In this document: piece after piece, positions 35,701 to 45,190 of the stretch | How the letters are laid out: the number at the start of each line of letters is the position of its first letter | Numbering within the stretch: position 1 is the stretch's first letter | Source: Apteryx mantelli | Taxonomy: Eukaryota > Chordata > Aves > Apterygiformes > Apterygidae | Length of the DNA stretch: 64,000 nt | Direction of reading: 5' to 3' | Assembly (NCBI RefSeq): GCF_036417845.1 | Contig: NC_089985.1 | Coordinates: 32,880,583-32,944,582 of the forward strand | Position numbers and translations under genes: made by a program | The notes under the pieces: model-generated | What the model saw: only the letters and a program-made list of their open reading frames with translations | The model's database searches: none | What the model was told of the DNA's origin: nothing

Positions 35701-38700
35701 CTGATGATAAAATGTGACAATTAACTGGGGACATACTGACGATAAAATGTAACTGGCTCCCTCCTCCTACAACAGACTTCCACACTCTTTAAAGTGAGCT
35801 TTCAGGCTAAGCTCCCTTTTACACATGTATATATGTGACGCCAGAAGCACTGAGACATGCCAGCACCAGGACTGAAGTCACTTGGTGACACGACACACTC
35901 CCCTCAAAAAGCAGCTTGAAAGATGGACCCGGGAATGGTTTTACTAGAGCAAAACCAGATTTGTCTCAAGCCCGCCAGCCGTGATCTCATCCAGAAGTGC
36001 TCCTACCTCCAAAATGAAACCTCCCCACATTGGGATGTTTTACACCCCGAAAGGAGAAGTACCAGAAATGAGGTGAAAACCACCAATGACATGACTGTGA
36101 GTAATATTTCAAAGCAGGCAATGTGCAGACAGCATGGTAGAATGGGCACGGACCAGACAAGGGTACCAGCAGGCATCCAGCCCCTCTCTCCCACCATGGC
36201 ACAGCATGTTTTTTGGCAGCCCCATGCTGGGAGCCAATGCCAAGGAACACTTCCAGCCTCATCCGTCTCCTGGGATGTGCCCACAAGGGCAAGATGCCTC
36301 AAATGTGGAGATCCCGGGAGCCAGATCCAGATGGACCATGGCAGATGTGCCTCAGGCCTTGCGCTGGGGTCTGGGGCAACCTCCCCCTGGCCAGAATAAC
36401 ATTCATGCACATTCCCTTGGCTTTTGCACCTCACAGAGGCTGTATTCCCCTGTGATGGAGCTGGGAGATGGATTTCATTGGGAAGGCCAAAGTGAGGACC
36501 AGCATCAGTTGTGGCTTTGCTTTTCTTTCCCTTTGCAGGAAAGACGTCTCCTGACCCACATTCTGCTGCAGGTTTCCACATGACAGCGCCCGCCCCGGTG
36601 CTCAGAGAGCACAGTCTGCTCTCACGCAGCGCAGGGAGCAGGGGAGAGCAGAGAGTGCTGTGATGCCGCCATCCCACTGCTGCATGCCTGTTTTTTGCAA
36701 TATTAAGATTCTAGTCCTGACTCCCCAGAGCAGCTTTCAGGCAGGATCACATCCTAAATCCCACCCAAAAGGCATTAATTGGACCAAAGCACCCTCCTTT
36801 CTGGCTAGAAAGAAAAGAGCGTAAAACTATGTCCGCGTCCCCACTTCTATCAGCACAGAAAGCTTTTCCTTGGGAACAAGCAGCCTCAGGAACAGGAAGA
36901 TCCAGTCTAACCTTGTGGCTGTCATTCATCCCCTTGGCAACAATGACCCCATCCAGCTGCGAGCGCAGACCCCGGAGATCCCCAGCTGCAGCCAGAATCA
37001 ACAGGGACTTTGTTGCCTCCCGGCAGAGCTGAGGCTGCCGGAGCTGAGCATCCCACGCCGGCACTCTTAGACAGCCTCCAAGGAGCACTTCCAGCCTCAT
37101 CCATCTCCTGGGATGTGTTGAGACCACACAGCCCATGAGGGTGAGATGCCTGAAACACAGAGATCCCGCCATCGAGCGGCGAATGTCTCCAAGTGAATCC
37201 TAGGGCCCGCTGAACCCCGCAGTGCCCCATCGCATTGGCTCTGAGGGTTTTTGGGGAACTACAGGCGGTGTTGGCCAGTACTCCAGGACTATCCCACAGC
37301 TCCCACACACACTCCAAAGGCAGCCTAGCTGCACATCCTGGCACCATGCTGTGCTATTGCCCCAACATGCTATACCAGCCTGCCCCAGGCTGCAGCTGTG
37401 CTGAGGTCTAAACAGTGCCAGAGGCTACAGTGACAAGGGGAAAAAGCAACCACTGCCTGCAGGTCTCAATTCATCCTTTAGGTGATGGAGAGAGAGGAAA
37501 GAAACCTCCAGAAGGGGATTTGTACCACTCTAACCACAGATGGAGCTGGTGCAGCCAGATCAGACCCCATCCCAGAAAGCTGAAACTGAGTTTGACACAC
37601 CAAGCCTGCACACGCTGCCTCCTGCTTGCACAGAGTCGTGACAATCCCCCCACCCCCCCCCAAGCCTCCACAGTGAAGATGTAACCCAGAGGCCAGAGAC
37701 TTTCCCAGCAGAAGCAGTGGCACACAGCTAGACATTACAGCATAGCCAAATTGGGCTATGACAATTAGTGATACCCAATAATCCCACGTATGCTATTTTC
37801 TTCACAGGTTTCTAGGACTTTCCCAGCATGTTAATGAAAATCCCAAGTCTAAACTGCACTGATTTCATACAGATCTGTCAGCTATGCTGCCTGGGAAAAC
37901 AGAAATGGGGAGGCAGACTTGAAAAGCCATGAATTTCCACTGTAAGCTCCTTAAAGCTTCTTTCACATTCAAGTGGCTTTGCATTTCATCTGAAAAGAAA
38001 CCACTTCTATGCATGACCCAAAGCTTTGGCAGCCAGATTCAATGCAAATGACCCAGTGAAAGGACAGATCCTATAGAGGGGGGAAGTTTATTTATAGAAC
38101 CTTTTTGCTTCATGAAGATGCCAGAAAACAACCAGATCAGCCCCTCAGGAAATGGGAGTTGTAAGAGTTGTCCTTCAAGCAAAACAATTCCCCAGTATCC
38201 ACCAGCCAACACACTCAGCTCCTTTCTTTTAACTCACCTTCCCAAAGTATAAAAAAGCAGATAAGTAGCAGGACTAATAATAAGTAGCACTGCAGCTGCC
38301 AAACTGTGCCAATCAGCAATAGGAGGGCTAGTTTGCAGGCTGCTTTTGCCTTTGGCAGTTGGTACAAATACTTAAGGCAAAACCTTTTGAAGAGTTGCAT
38401 GGTACACCTCGGGGGTTGGGTTGGCAGCTGCAAAGGTCAGGTACTTCGGTCAGGCACCTCTGCTCTGGAGATGTCCCAGCTAAATAGCAAAATGTGATGT
38501 AAAATCAGGACTCGGATGAATTAGCAGAGATGGAAAGGAGCTGAGAAGTGAAGCAGCAAGGATGAAAAAATGTTAAACCTTGGGAACATGAACCTACCTG
38601 GAAAACCAGAAAGAAATGCAGTTGGTTAGTCAGAAGAGTGCTGTGGAGAGATGTGATAACCACCTCCAAACAGCCTTGCAGCTCATCTCTCTTTGAGGAA

Positions 38701-39446
38701 GGGCAAGGGAGAAGATGACCTACCAGCCCTGATTTCTCAGAATCACAAAAGATACGGAAAAACTTGAAGCACTGAGAAAGAGAACATTGTTCTCCATGTC
38801 CCCTGAGAACAGGATGAGAAATCCCAGGCTCAAATTGCAGCAAAGGAGATGCGGGACAGAGACTGAAGAAAACCTGTAATGGGAAAGGCCACAGTCCTTG
38901 AGATCGCAGAGTTCAAGAATACCAACCCTGCCAAGAAGCCATTAACTAGCTCTGAGGTCCACCACCAGCTTGGGAACCTGCAGCAGTTATAACCACAGCC
39001 TTCCTATGAGTAACCAGAGCACACTCACCTATCCTGGTGGGGAAGATGTCCTCATTGTTAATGAGCATCTCAATCCAGTCCATCAGCATACACATGTACT
39101 GCGGGGCCGACAGCTTGGTCGGCTTCTTGTATTTGTTATCATCCTGCCACCTGTACTCGTACTTGAGCCCACCCGACATGATCGGGCAGCTCTTCTCCGT
39201 GCAGTACTCCGACATGGTCCCGTAGATGAGGTTGATCCGGTTGAAGAAGTCCACCACATGCACCGCGATCCAGTCATTGATGCTCTCCCCCGGAGGCAGC
39301 TGCACCACAGCTCTCAGGTCCAGCCCAGACTTCAGGGATGCCTGAGCTTTCTTGTACAGTTCAAAACGTTGAGTGCCGGGTTCAAATTTCTTCCGGGGAC
39401 GAAATGTTTTGTCTTTGTTGAAGACTTGTTTGAGACACAAAGCCAT
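20700..39446 (-). CDS. MOB3C: MOB kinase activator 3C, three coding exons (whole coding span)
   Basis: The spliced product is 216 residues from three exons (418 + 203 + 30 nt including the stop), with phases 1 and 0 matching at the two junctions. It begins [15 protein letters not shown] and ends KEMTERICH. Among the MOB3 paralogues the MALCLKQVF start and the RELEPL/TERICH end point to 3C rather than 3A or 3B. The zinc-site residues of the MOB fold are present: Cys82 and Cys87 in YCTEKSCP, and His164 and His169 in HVYIHH. MOB proteins are small globular adaptors. MOB1 binds NDR/LATS kinases, whereas the MOB3 group is reported not to activate LATS and to associate with MST1 instead; that is family knowledge, not visible here. 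There is no signal peptide or membrane segment, so a cytosolic or nuclear adaptor is expected. No frameshift, stop or missing key residue was seen. Confidence 0.96.
21005..21115 (-). mobile_element. Old MIR-like SINE fragment
   Basis: Plus-strand text such as CCAGGTCCTGCTCCTGACTC, then CTCTCAGAGCCTCTGTCTGC, matches the antisense of the MIR-type core (…CAGAGGC…GAGTCAGGAGCAGGACCTGG on the minus strand). It is diverged and incomplete. Confidence 0.45.
21476..21552 (+). mobile_element. Fragment resembling the head of an amniote MIR-like SINE
   Basis: CTGAGCTAGGCGCTGGACAC followed by AGGGAGAAACAAG and GCTTAGGCTAACAGACTG resembles the GTGCTAGGCGCTGTACAAAC...GAGCTTACAGTCTA pattern of an old amniote SINE. 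It is short and opposite in direction to the piece at 21005. Confidence 0.35.
26401..26603 (-). CDS. MOB3C: MOB3C coding exon 2 (codon 140 to residue 207)
   Basis: The exon starts after TTTGCAG (AG at 26605-26604), completes the Gly140 codon, and reads [20 protein letters not shown] onward to HRELEPL. It ends at CCTTTG followed by a GTAAGG donor. It carries the second pair of zinc ligands (His164, His169) and the conserved [15 protein letters not shown] stretch. Its 203 nt are in phase 1 at entry and phase 0 at exit, which fits both neighbouring exons exactly. Translation straight through the donor gives an unrelated glycine-rich tail, so the real C-terminus must come from a further exon. Confidence 0.95.
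31706..31731 (+). repeat. Short (TTA)n-type repeat
   Basis: TTATTATTGTTATTATTATT inside an AT-rich block of the MOB3C intron. Confidence 0.7.
32205..32345. other. Small GC-rich, CpG-containing pocket in a MOB3C intron
   Basis: About 140 bp rich in CpG, with an E-box CACGTGAC at its left edge (32211). It lies directly beside an AT-rich block (about 31560-32060). It could be an intronic regulatory element or an isolated CpG patch; there is no gene in it. Confidence 0.35.
33241..33279 (+). repeat. 20-bp tandem duplication with a 16-bp perfect palindrome
   Basis: ATCAGCAGAGCT recurs at 33243 and 33263. CAGCAGAGCTCTGCTG at 33245-33260 is its own reverse complement. Confidence 0.8.
35686..35753 (+). 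repeat. Two-copy 35-bp tandem duplication
   Basis: TTAATTGGGGACATACTGAT at 35686 and TTAACTGGGGACATACTGAC at 35721 begin two nearly identical units (few differences) of period 35. They lie in the 12.4-kb MOB3C intron. Confidence 0.85.
36239..36316 (+). repeat. Dispersed local repeat, copy A
   Basis: CACTTCCAGCCTCATCCGTC, then TCCTGGGATGTG, then AGATGCCTCAAATGTGGAGA. It matches copy B 0.84 kb further right in the same orientation, but is about 15 bp shorter in the middle. Confidence 0.75.
37078..37170 (+). repeat. Dispersed local repeat, copy B
   Basis: CACTTCCAGCCTCATCCATC, then TCCTGGGATGTG, then a 15-bp extra stretch, then GAGATGCCTGAAACACAGAG. Sequence similarity with copy A fades outside the roughly 80-bp core, so it may be an old segmental duplication or an unnamed repeat family. 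Confidence 0.75.
39029..39446 (-). CDS. MOB3C: MOB3C coding exon 1 (residues 1-139 plus first base of codon 140)
   Basis: This exon encodes the N-terminal two thirds, including [19 protein letters not shown], the [14 protein letters not shown] helix, the first two zinc ligands and the [14 protein letters not shown] helix. It ends at ATAG followed by a GTGAGT donor (intron begins at 39028). Two ATGs lie in tandem at 39449-39447 and 39446-39444. The second has A at -3 and G at +4, a strong Kozak context, and gives the mammalian-type start MALCL; the first has a weak context. An in-frame TAA lies eight codons upstream of the second ATG, within the same exon, so the protein cannot extend further. 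Starting at the first ATG would add one Met only. Confidence 0.95.
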
Positions 39447-39528
39447 CATGGGGTGGGCCGGCCAAGATTATGGCAGAGACTCAGCACAAAGGAAACTCCA
39501 AGGCTGGGATCTTCAGGGATGGAGATTT
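39447..39528 (-). other. MOB3C: 5' UTR part of the MOB3C start exon
   Basis: Upstream of the start codon, the minus strand has a pyrimidine-rich TTTCTTTCTCCTTCCAG at 39545-39529, a good 3' splice site. The exon would therefore begin at 39528 and carry about 80 nt of leader. This leader has no ATG before the start pair and contains an in-frame TAA. That an upstream non-coding exon exists is inferred from this acceptor and from the CpG island 9.5 kb upstream. Confidence 0.7.
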
Positions 39529-40624
39529 CTGGAAGGAGAAAGAAACAAATTTCGGTCATCTATGAAGCCAGCTACACTTGTGTCTCACTCTCACAGGGGT
39601 GAATTAGTGCCACAATGTTGGCTGACCCTGTTGCTGAGGCAACATGCAAGGACTGAGAAGATTTGGGGTGAATTCCTGGCTCCTCCACAGCTTCCCTAGG
39701 TGACTTGGTGAAGGTACTCACACCTCACACAGCAGCTCCCTGCCAGGCACTTGTCACAGTAGATGCTAACACTGCTTGGAAAGCTTGATGGGAAACAGAA
39801 GCATTTCCTCCCTCCCAAGCTACATATGTACCTCCCAGGCAGCACTGGGCTCTGGTCATCCCGTTATCTGTGGGACATTTATTCAGTAATTGCTGCAATA
39901 AAGCGAGAGCTGTGATATCAAGGGAGCTTACCGGTCCAGCCAGTCCCAACCTGGCAGCTTTTTCCTCTTCTGGCAAAAGGGAAGTTTTTCTTTCCCAGGG
40001 ATTTCTCAGCTCATAAAAATAATCCCCTGATCCTGCTCTAGTGGCTGGTGAGCGCTACCCTGGAGACTGTGCTGCGACCACAGCTGGCTGCTGGTTCACA
40101 CAGCTCCAATGCCGAGATCAATGGGAACGGGGGGATTCTTTGTTCTGCCCTGTGTGTTTGTTCAAAAGAACAAAACCCGTGTCCGAAGAAGGGAAGCAAC
40201 AGCTGAGAGTAACAGTGCGACGTGCCAGGATGCTGGCGTCTCTCTAGTCACAGCACAATGCACAAAGGAGCAGGCAGGAGCAGGCAGTGGCCGCCGAGAA
40301 ACCACCTCACCTGCCTGGCGCTTTCGGAGCAGGGCCAGGCTCTTGGCCCTGGCATCGCTGCTGGCCACAGCCCTGGCCTCTCGACAACCAAGGGATGGGT
40401 GACTCCATCTGGAAGTCACCGCTCGGCAAACTGCTGAGCTCATCCCTTCCTGCCTGTCTGAATTTACCAGTACAGACGAGGTCTGCATTATTTCCCCCTT
40501 TTTTTTTTTCTCCCCCTGAAGCTCAAGTGGAAAGCTCATCTACTCCAGACTTTCATGGACAGGCTGAAATAACACTTGTGCAGTATCCTCCAGTTACCTG
40601 CACTCATCACTGGTGTTACCAATG

Positions 40625-40812
40625 TGAGATCAAGGCCCCGTTGTGCTAAATGCTTTTCTGAGGCCTGTGGAAGAGAGAGTCCCTGAGCAGCCTGCCGCTG
40701 AAAGAAGGAGATGGAGAAAGAGTAAAAAAAGGAAGAAAAAGACTCACAGAAAGGGGAAGTGACTTACCCAAAGTCACGAGCAGAAGGGAATGGTATTCAA
40801 GTGAAGCCTGGA
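40625..40812 (+). mobile_element. MIR-like amniote SINE, nearly full core
   Basis: The order of landmarks matches an old amniote MIR-like SINE: GATCAAGGCCCCGTTGTGCT, then AGAGAGAGTCCCTGAGCAGC, then GGGGAAGTGACTTACCCAAA, then GTCACGAGCAGAAGG. The first block matches the ATCAGGGCCCCATTGTGCT head and the third the GAAGTGACTTGCCCAAGGTC core. It is quite diverged, so the insertion is old. Confidence 0.55.
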
Positions 40813-41317
40813 TACACATTCATCATTAAAAAGACATCTTCTAGCCAAAAACTTGCTGTATAAACTCTGCTTTGTAAACTCAGTCCAGAGCCATGGGCAC
40901 ATACTGTTTTGCCCAGCAAAGACAAGCTAGGCATCTTGCCTTTTCCTTCCCTGTCCCAAGCAGTTGGCTCCAACCAAGTCAAAGAGTTTGTTCCCCACAT
41001 AGAAAAGGGAGCATGAGTTCTCTGAGATGCCAGCCTATGGAGGGAGCAGGAGAGGATGCTGACCGTTGGCTTCACATCATGACTCCTGCCTGTCCTGATG
41101 GGAAGGAGATCTCCAGTACAGCGGTCTCAAAGGAGTGAACAGAGCCCCGGGACTCAGCACAGACTGAGCTTGGCACAATGACACCGTAAAGAACAGGCCT
41201 TATCTGGGGACTTCCTACCCAGCTATCACATATTCAAGACACATCCTGTTGATAATACCTCTAGAAAAAGCCTCCCAGGGAGTATTCTCCAAATTATATA
41301 CCAAAATACCAATTTCT

Positions 41318-41384
41318 AATATATAAATATATATATATATGTATATATGTGTGTGTATATATATATATATGTATATACATATCT
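41318..41384 (+). repeat. TA/TG-rich microsatellite
   Basis: Mixed (TA)n, (TATG)n and (TG)n over about 67 bp, ending TATATACATATC. It lies in the MOB3C 5' intron. Confidence 0.85.
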
Positions 41385-41551
41385 GCTGCAATGGAGATCC
41401 TAATCCAGTAGTGTAGGAAGTGCTTGACTACCCTTAGGGATTAGACATCCTCCAGTCAATTTACTGTGCCCAGTTGAGCTACAGTAACAGTGGTGCACAT
41501 GGTTTTTGCCTGTTGCATGTTTGAAGGAGTAAGCATCTGTGCAAACCACCA

Positions 41552-41565
41552 CCCCCCCCCCCCCC
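41552..41565 (+). repeat. C homopolymer
   Basis: About fourteen consecutive C after CACCAC. Similar C-runs occur at 15124-15136 and near 37650-37662. Confidence 0.8.
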
Positions 41566-44500
41566 GCCTCAATGTTTAAGTAGCTGTTTTATCTCCTGCT
41601 TGCTGCAGACCAGAGCAACACCTGGGCTCCCACCTCCACCCAGCCAGGGCATGGGGTCCGGGTGATATTGTGAGCCCTGAATGATTTCTTGCTCACTTTG
41701 CTCCAAATCCCATGCTCTCTCCCAGAGCAGAGCTGCAGCCTAGATGTTGAGGTTGGGTGCAACCACTGTGGGGGCCCCATTCAGCCTCCTGCTTAACGGA
41801 GGCCAAAAACTTCCCACTGAGGCCACAGCTCTCACTGACGTACCACATCTTGTCTAGGTAGACATCCCTCAGGCTTGGTGGAAAGCCAGCAGGGGAAGGA
41901 GAATGCACACCACCCATTAGTAATCCGATTGAAGAATTGGCTGCACTCAGAATCAAAGATATGGCTCTAATTCCTGGCTTGACTGTGCTTCAAATCCATC
42001 GCACTATTTGAGCTTGCACTGACCCAGGCTTAGGTTATAAGATGAGCATTGAGTTGAAGCAGATGCAGATATATCGGAATTCAGGGTCAAACATCAGCAA
42101 AAGCTTCACAGCATGGTAAAGCCTGAAGAGGGAACTGCTGCTCTGAAAGCCTGGCTGGCTTGGGTACCTGACCCCAACTCAAGTCGTCACAGCAGTGTGG
42201 ACACTGGATACATCTCAGGTAGCGTAGGGCGCAGGTCTGCCCATATATAGCTAGGCATGATGTGATTGAGACATACCTTATTCTGTAGCCAACAGCCTGC
42301 GTGGGAGAGACATGGCCAGCAACAACTCTGGTGCTTTTGCCCTCTCCCAAAGCACTTGCTCTGCCACCACACAAGCCAGAACTTGAACTTGCATTGCTAA
42401 ACCAAAAGAAGGGGCTTTCCTGCCACTGACCTGCCACTGTCTCTGCCCTTTTCCTCTCACTCTCTCCCTATGACCAGCCAAGTGCAGAGGGCTGCAACTG
42501 AAACATAAAAACCATTAGAACAAGCAAAAATAAACAATTTTACCTAAACAAGAAGTCAGGATTTCCCCATCTGACACTTAGCAGCCTCCCAGGCAGGGAT
42601 GATGCAGCACAGGAAAGTACCCCTCTAATCCACCCTGCAGCACCCTCCATCTCTACTCCCAGCCAGCCCATGTCCCCCATCAAAGCTGAAGAGCCCCTTT
42701 TCCCTGGCCCAGTGCCCTGACTTTCACCCAGCAGGGCTGGACAGTGTCATTGCACTGCACCACACAAAACCTGTGCCCCAGTGCACAGCCCCCAATCTCT
42801 TTGCTGGGTAGACGGAGGAAGATAAACTTGCTTGTACCAGTGTGAGGCTGTACTGATCCAACTAGGTCATACATCCCTCTGAATTAACATCAGTATAAAC
42901 AGGGACTGGGACCTGACCCAAGAGGTTTCCACAAGGGATTTTAGCAAGGCGAGTTGTACCAATAGGTATTTCTCTGGGTCACTATTTCTGCTGACCTCTT
43001 TGCTCCATTCACTCTTCTCCATGAGCTATTTCTGCTTGCACAGGAGTGATGACAAGCCAGTGTGGTGGAAAATATCCCATAAAACACATCACTTATATGT
43101 GCGATCAGCAGTGAAAATCCAACAAATACACAGGGTATAAATACTCCATGCCTCACACTGCAAGTCTTCTGTGAATACTGAACTGCTCTTTGTTTTCCCT
43201 GGGAAATAAATGGTGTATCTCATCTCCCAAAGCCTTCTTATAGCCCCATAACTCATCCCACAAATGCCTTCCTCTGTATCTCTTTGTGTTACACTACAAG
43301 CTGCTCTCAGTTGTCAGGCAGGTGGAAATGTATTTCATGCTTCAGTGCCACTGTCTTAATAAAACACCATTTTAAAAAGGCAACAAATCTGCTAAACATC
43401 TGTCAGGTGTTTTCCTACTGTGCATCTGTTAAAGATTCCCAGAAATGGAGGAGCAAAACCCACTGCTGCCCTAATGCTCACACCTGAGTGGTGCTGGATA
43501 TGTGGGATGATGGCATGACACTGCAGCCTCTCTGCTCCCAGGGCAGTAGCGTGCATCAGAATAACGGGAGCAGTTTTGCTGTCAGGATCCTTGCCAGCAT
43601 CACTACCAAATCACTAAGTTACTAAAAGGCCTTGTGAATCCTTTCTGGAATGAGGAAACTTTGGAAGTTAAATTTAACACAGAAACAAAAACATGTCTTG
43701 GGATTTACAACCAAAAAAAGCACAGAGAGGCACGAGGTCAAAGAACCAGATTCTTTCTCAACCTTGCTCCAAAGCTTTCACTGCACTAAGAGGCTGATGT
43801 GTAGGAGAAGAAGTGAAAGGCACAGGAAGGGAGCTGCATGGAGGCCATGACCTTGGTTTTAAATACCAGACATGACCCATGCAACTGGGGCACTAAAATG
43901 GGACTTACCAGCTTGGAGCGCAACAGTCTCTGTGAATGGTCATCACTGCCTCAGCTTCCCCACTGGCTGTGACTCTGTAGTGAGTCCCTACTTTCTGGGG
44001 AGAAAAACAGGGGAAGGGTGTTCAAGGACAGTTTCAACAGCAGATGCTTCACAGCCAACCAGTAATGACTCCTAGCAGGTTTTGTGCCCTGATCTGTGGC
44101 CGCACTTTGAAGGGTGGAAACAAAGTCCATTGAAATGGATCCAGACACATCTCAAGTCTAACTTGCAGAAAAGCACACCAGCAGTGAAGAATGCAAGACC
44201 AGATTTCCCCAGTGTCCACCTGGATGCATCCATCGTGAAACAGCAGAGAGCAAACCAGTACTCTGATGGGCTGGTGCTATTCCATCACCAGCTGAGTATT
44301 TGGGACAGGTCCATGTAAAGAGTAGGAAAATGGGAGATCCTCCAAGTTTTAGTTGAGGTGCAGAGTTCAGCAGTGTCTGGCTGAGCCTGGGTTTCGTGGC
44401 TATGTGCATTCCTGGAAATCAGGCCACTGTCCATGGGGATTTGGCAGCAGGAAAGGACTATATGCTGCTCAGCTTGGGAAAGATGAAGGGAGAGCTGCAA

Positions 44501-44779
44501 TTCAACAAGCTTAGACAGCAGCTTCCTACAACATGATCATACACATCCCACCACTGTGCTGTGCTGACAAGGCCTGGACCAATGCCCTCGCTGCAGTTTG
44601 CAGGTCTCTGCCTCGAATTCCCACACGTGAAATCAAAGCTTCCCCAAGAGGAGCCTTGGCACTGGCTGCAAACCCACTCCATCGTGCAGCAATTCCCATG
44701 ACGGGGTGGTGCTGGCACCCTGGGGGGGGGGCACAGATCCCTTCTAAAGCACCGGCAAACCTACAAAGCAACTCTCACG

Positions 44780-45190
44780 CTAGCCGCGACGGGGCAGCTC
44801 CTGCTCCAGGGTGGAGGGAAGCAGATGTGGAGTAAAGCAGGTGGCTGCGGAGCCAGAAACTTGTCCTGCCCCGCTGTTGCCTCCCCAGTAAGCCACCCCA
44901 CTCCCGGGGGAGCTGCCCCCGCAACCGTATCTCGCCCTGGCGAGTGAGACAGGAAAATCGAGAGCAGGCGCTTCCCTCCGGCCCGCCTCCACTTCCCGCT
45001 GCTCCGGCCCCGCGAAGGCCGGGCGCCGCCGAGCCCAGCGAAGGAGGATTGTCAGGGAGGATGAATGAAGCGGCAGGACGGAAAGAGGCCGGTTCCTGCG
45101 GCCAAACGGCAGCTCCGGCGCTGAATCAGCTGCCGCTTCCCACGGGACCAGCGTGCTGCAGCGTGCTCGGTGCATGCCCCCGTCTGCGCC
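44780..45190. promoter_or_regulatory. Secondary CpG-rich cluster inside the MOB3C 5' intron
   Basis: About 400 bp of clustered CpG, denser than its flanks, lie 4 kb inside the presumed 5' intron. It could be an alternative MOB3C promoter or an intragenic enhancer-type CpG island. I found no convincing minus-strand splice donor in it; the best is a weak TTTG/GTAGGC at about 45190. Confidence 0.4.

Larger units (their letters stand above)
26604..39028 (-). other. MOB3C: MOB3C intron between coding exons 1 and 2 (12.4 kb)
   Basis: Bounded by a GTGAGT donor and a TTTGCAG acceptor. It contains a GC-rich pocket at about 32205-32345, an AT-rich block just below it, a 35-bp tandem duplication at 35686-35753 and a diverged duplicated segment at 36239-36316 and 37078-37170. 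The longest open frames (for example minus-strand 36003-36677 and 26681-27313) look like chance frames, with no family resemblance. Confidence 0.75.

Noticed and set aside
36003-36677. 224-codon minus-strand open frame in a MOB3C intron
   Set aside because: No recognisable family. It overlaps a local repeat copy and conflicts with competing frames on the other strand.
36880-36960. [11 protein letters not shown] on the plus strand, reminiscent of esterase-type motifs in some retroelements
   Set aside because: Only about eleven residues, with no supporting flanking similarity. Too weak to call an element.
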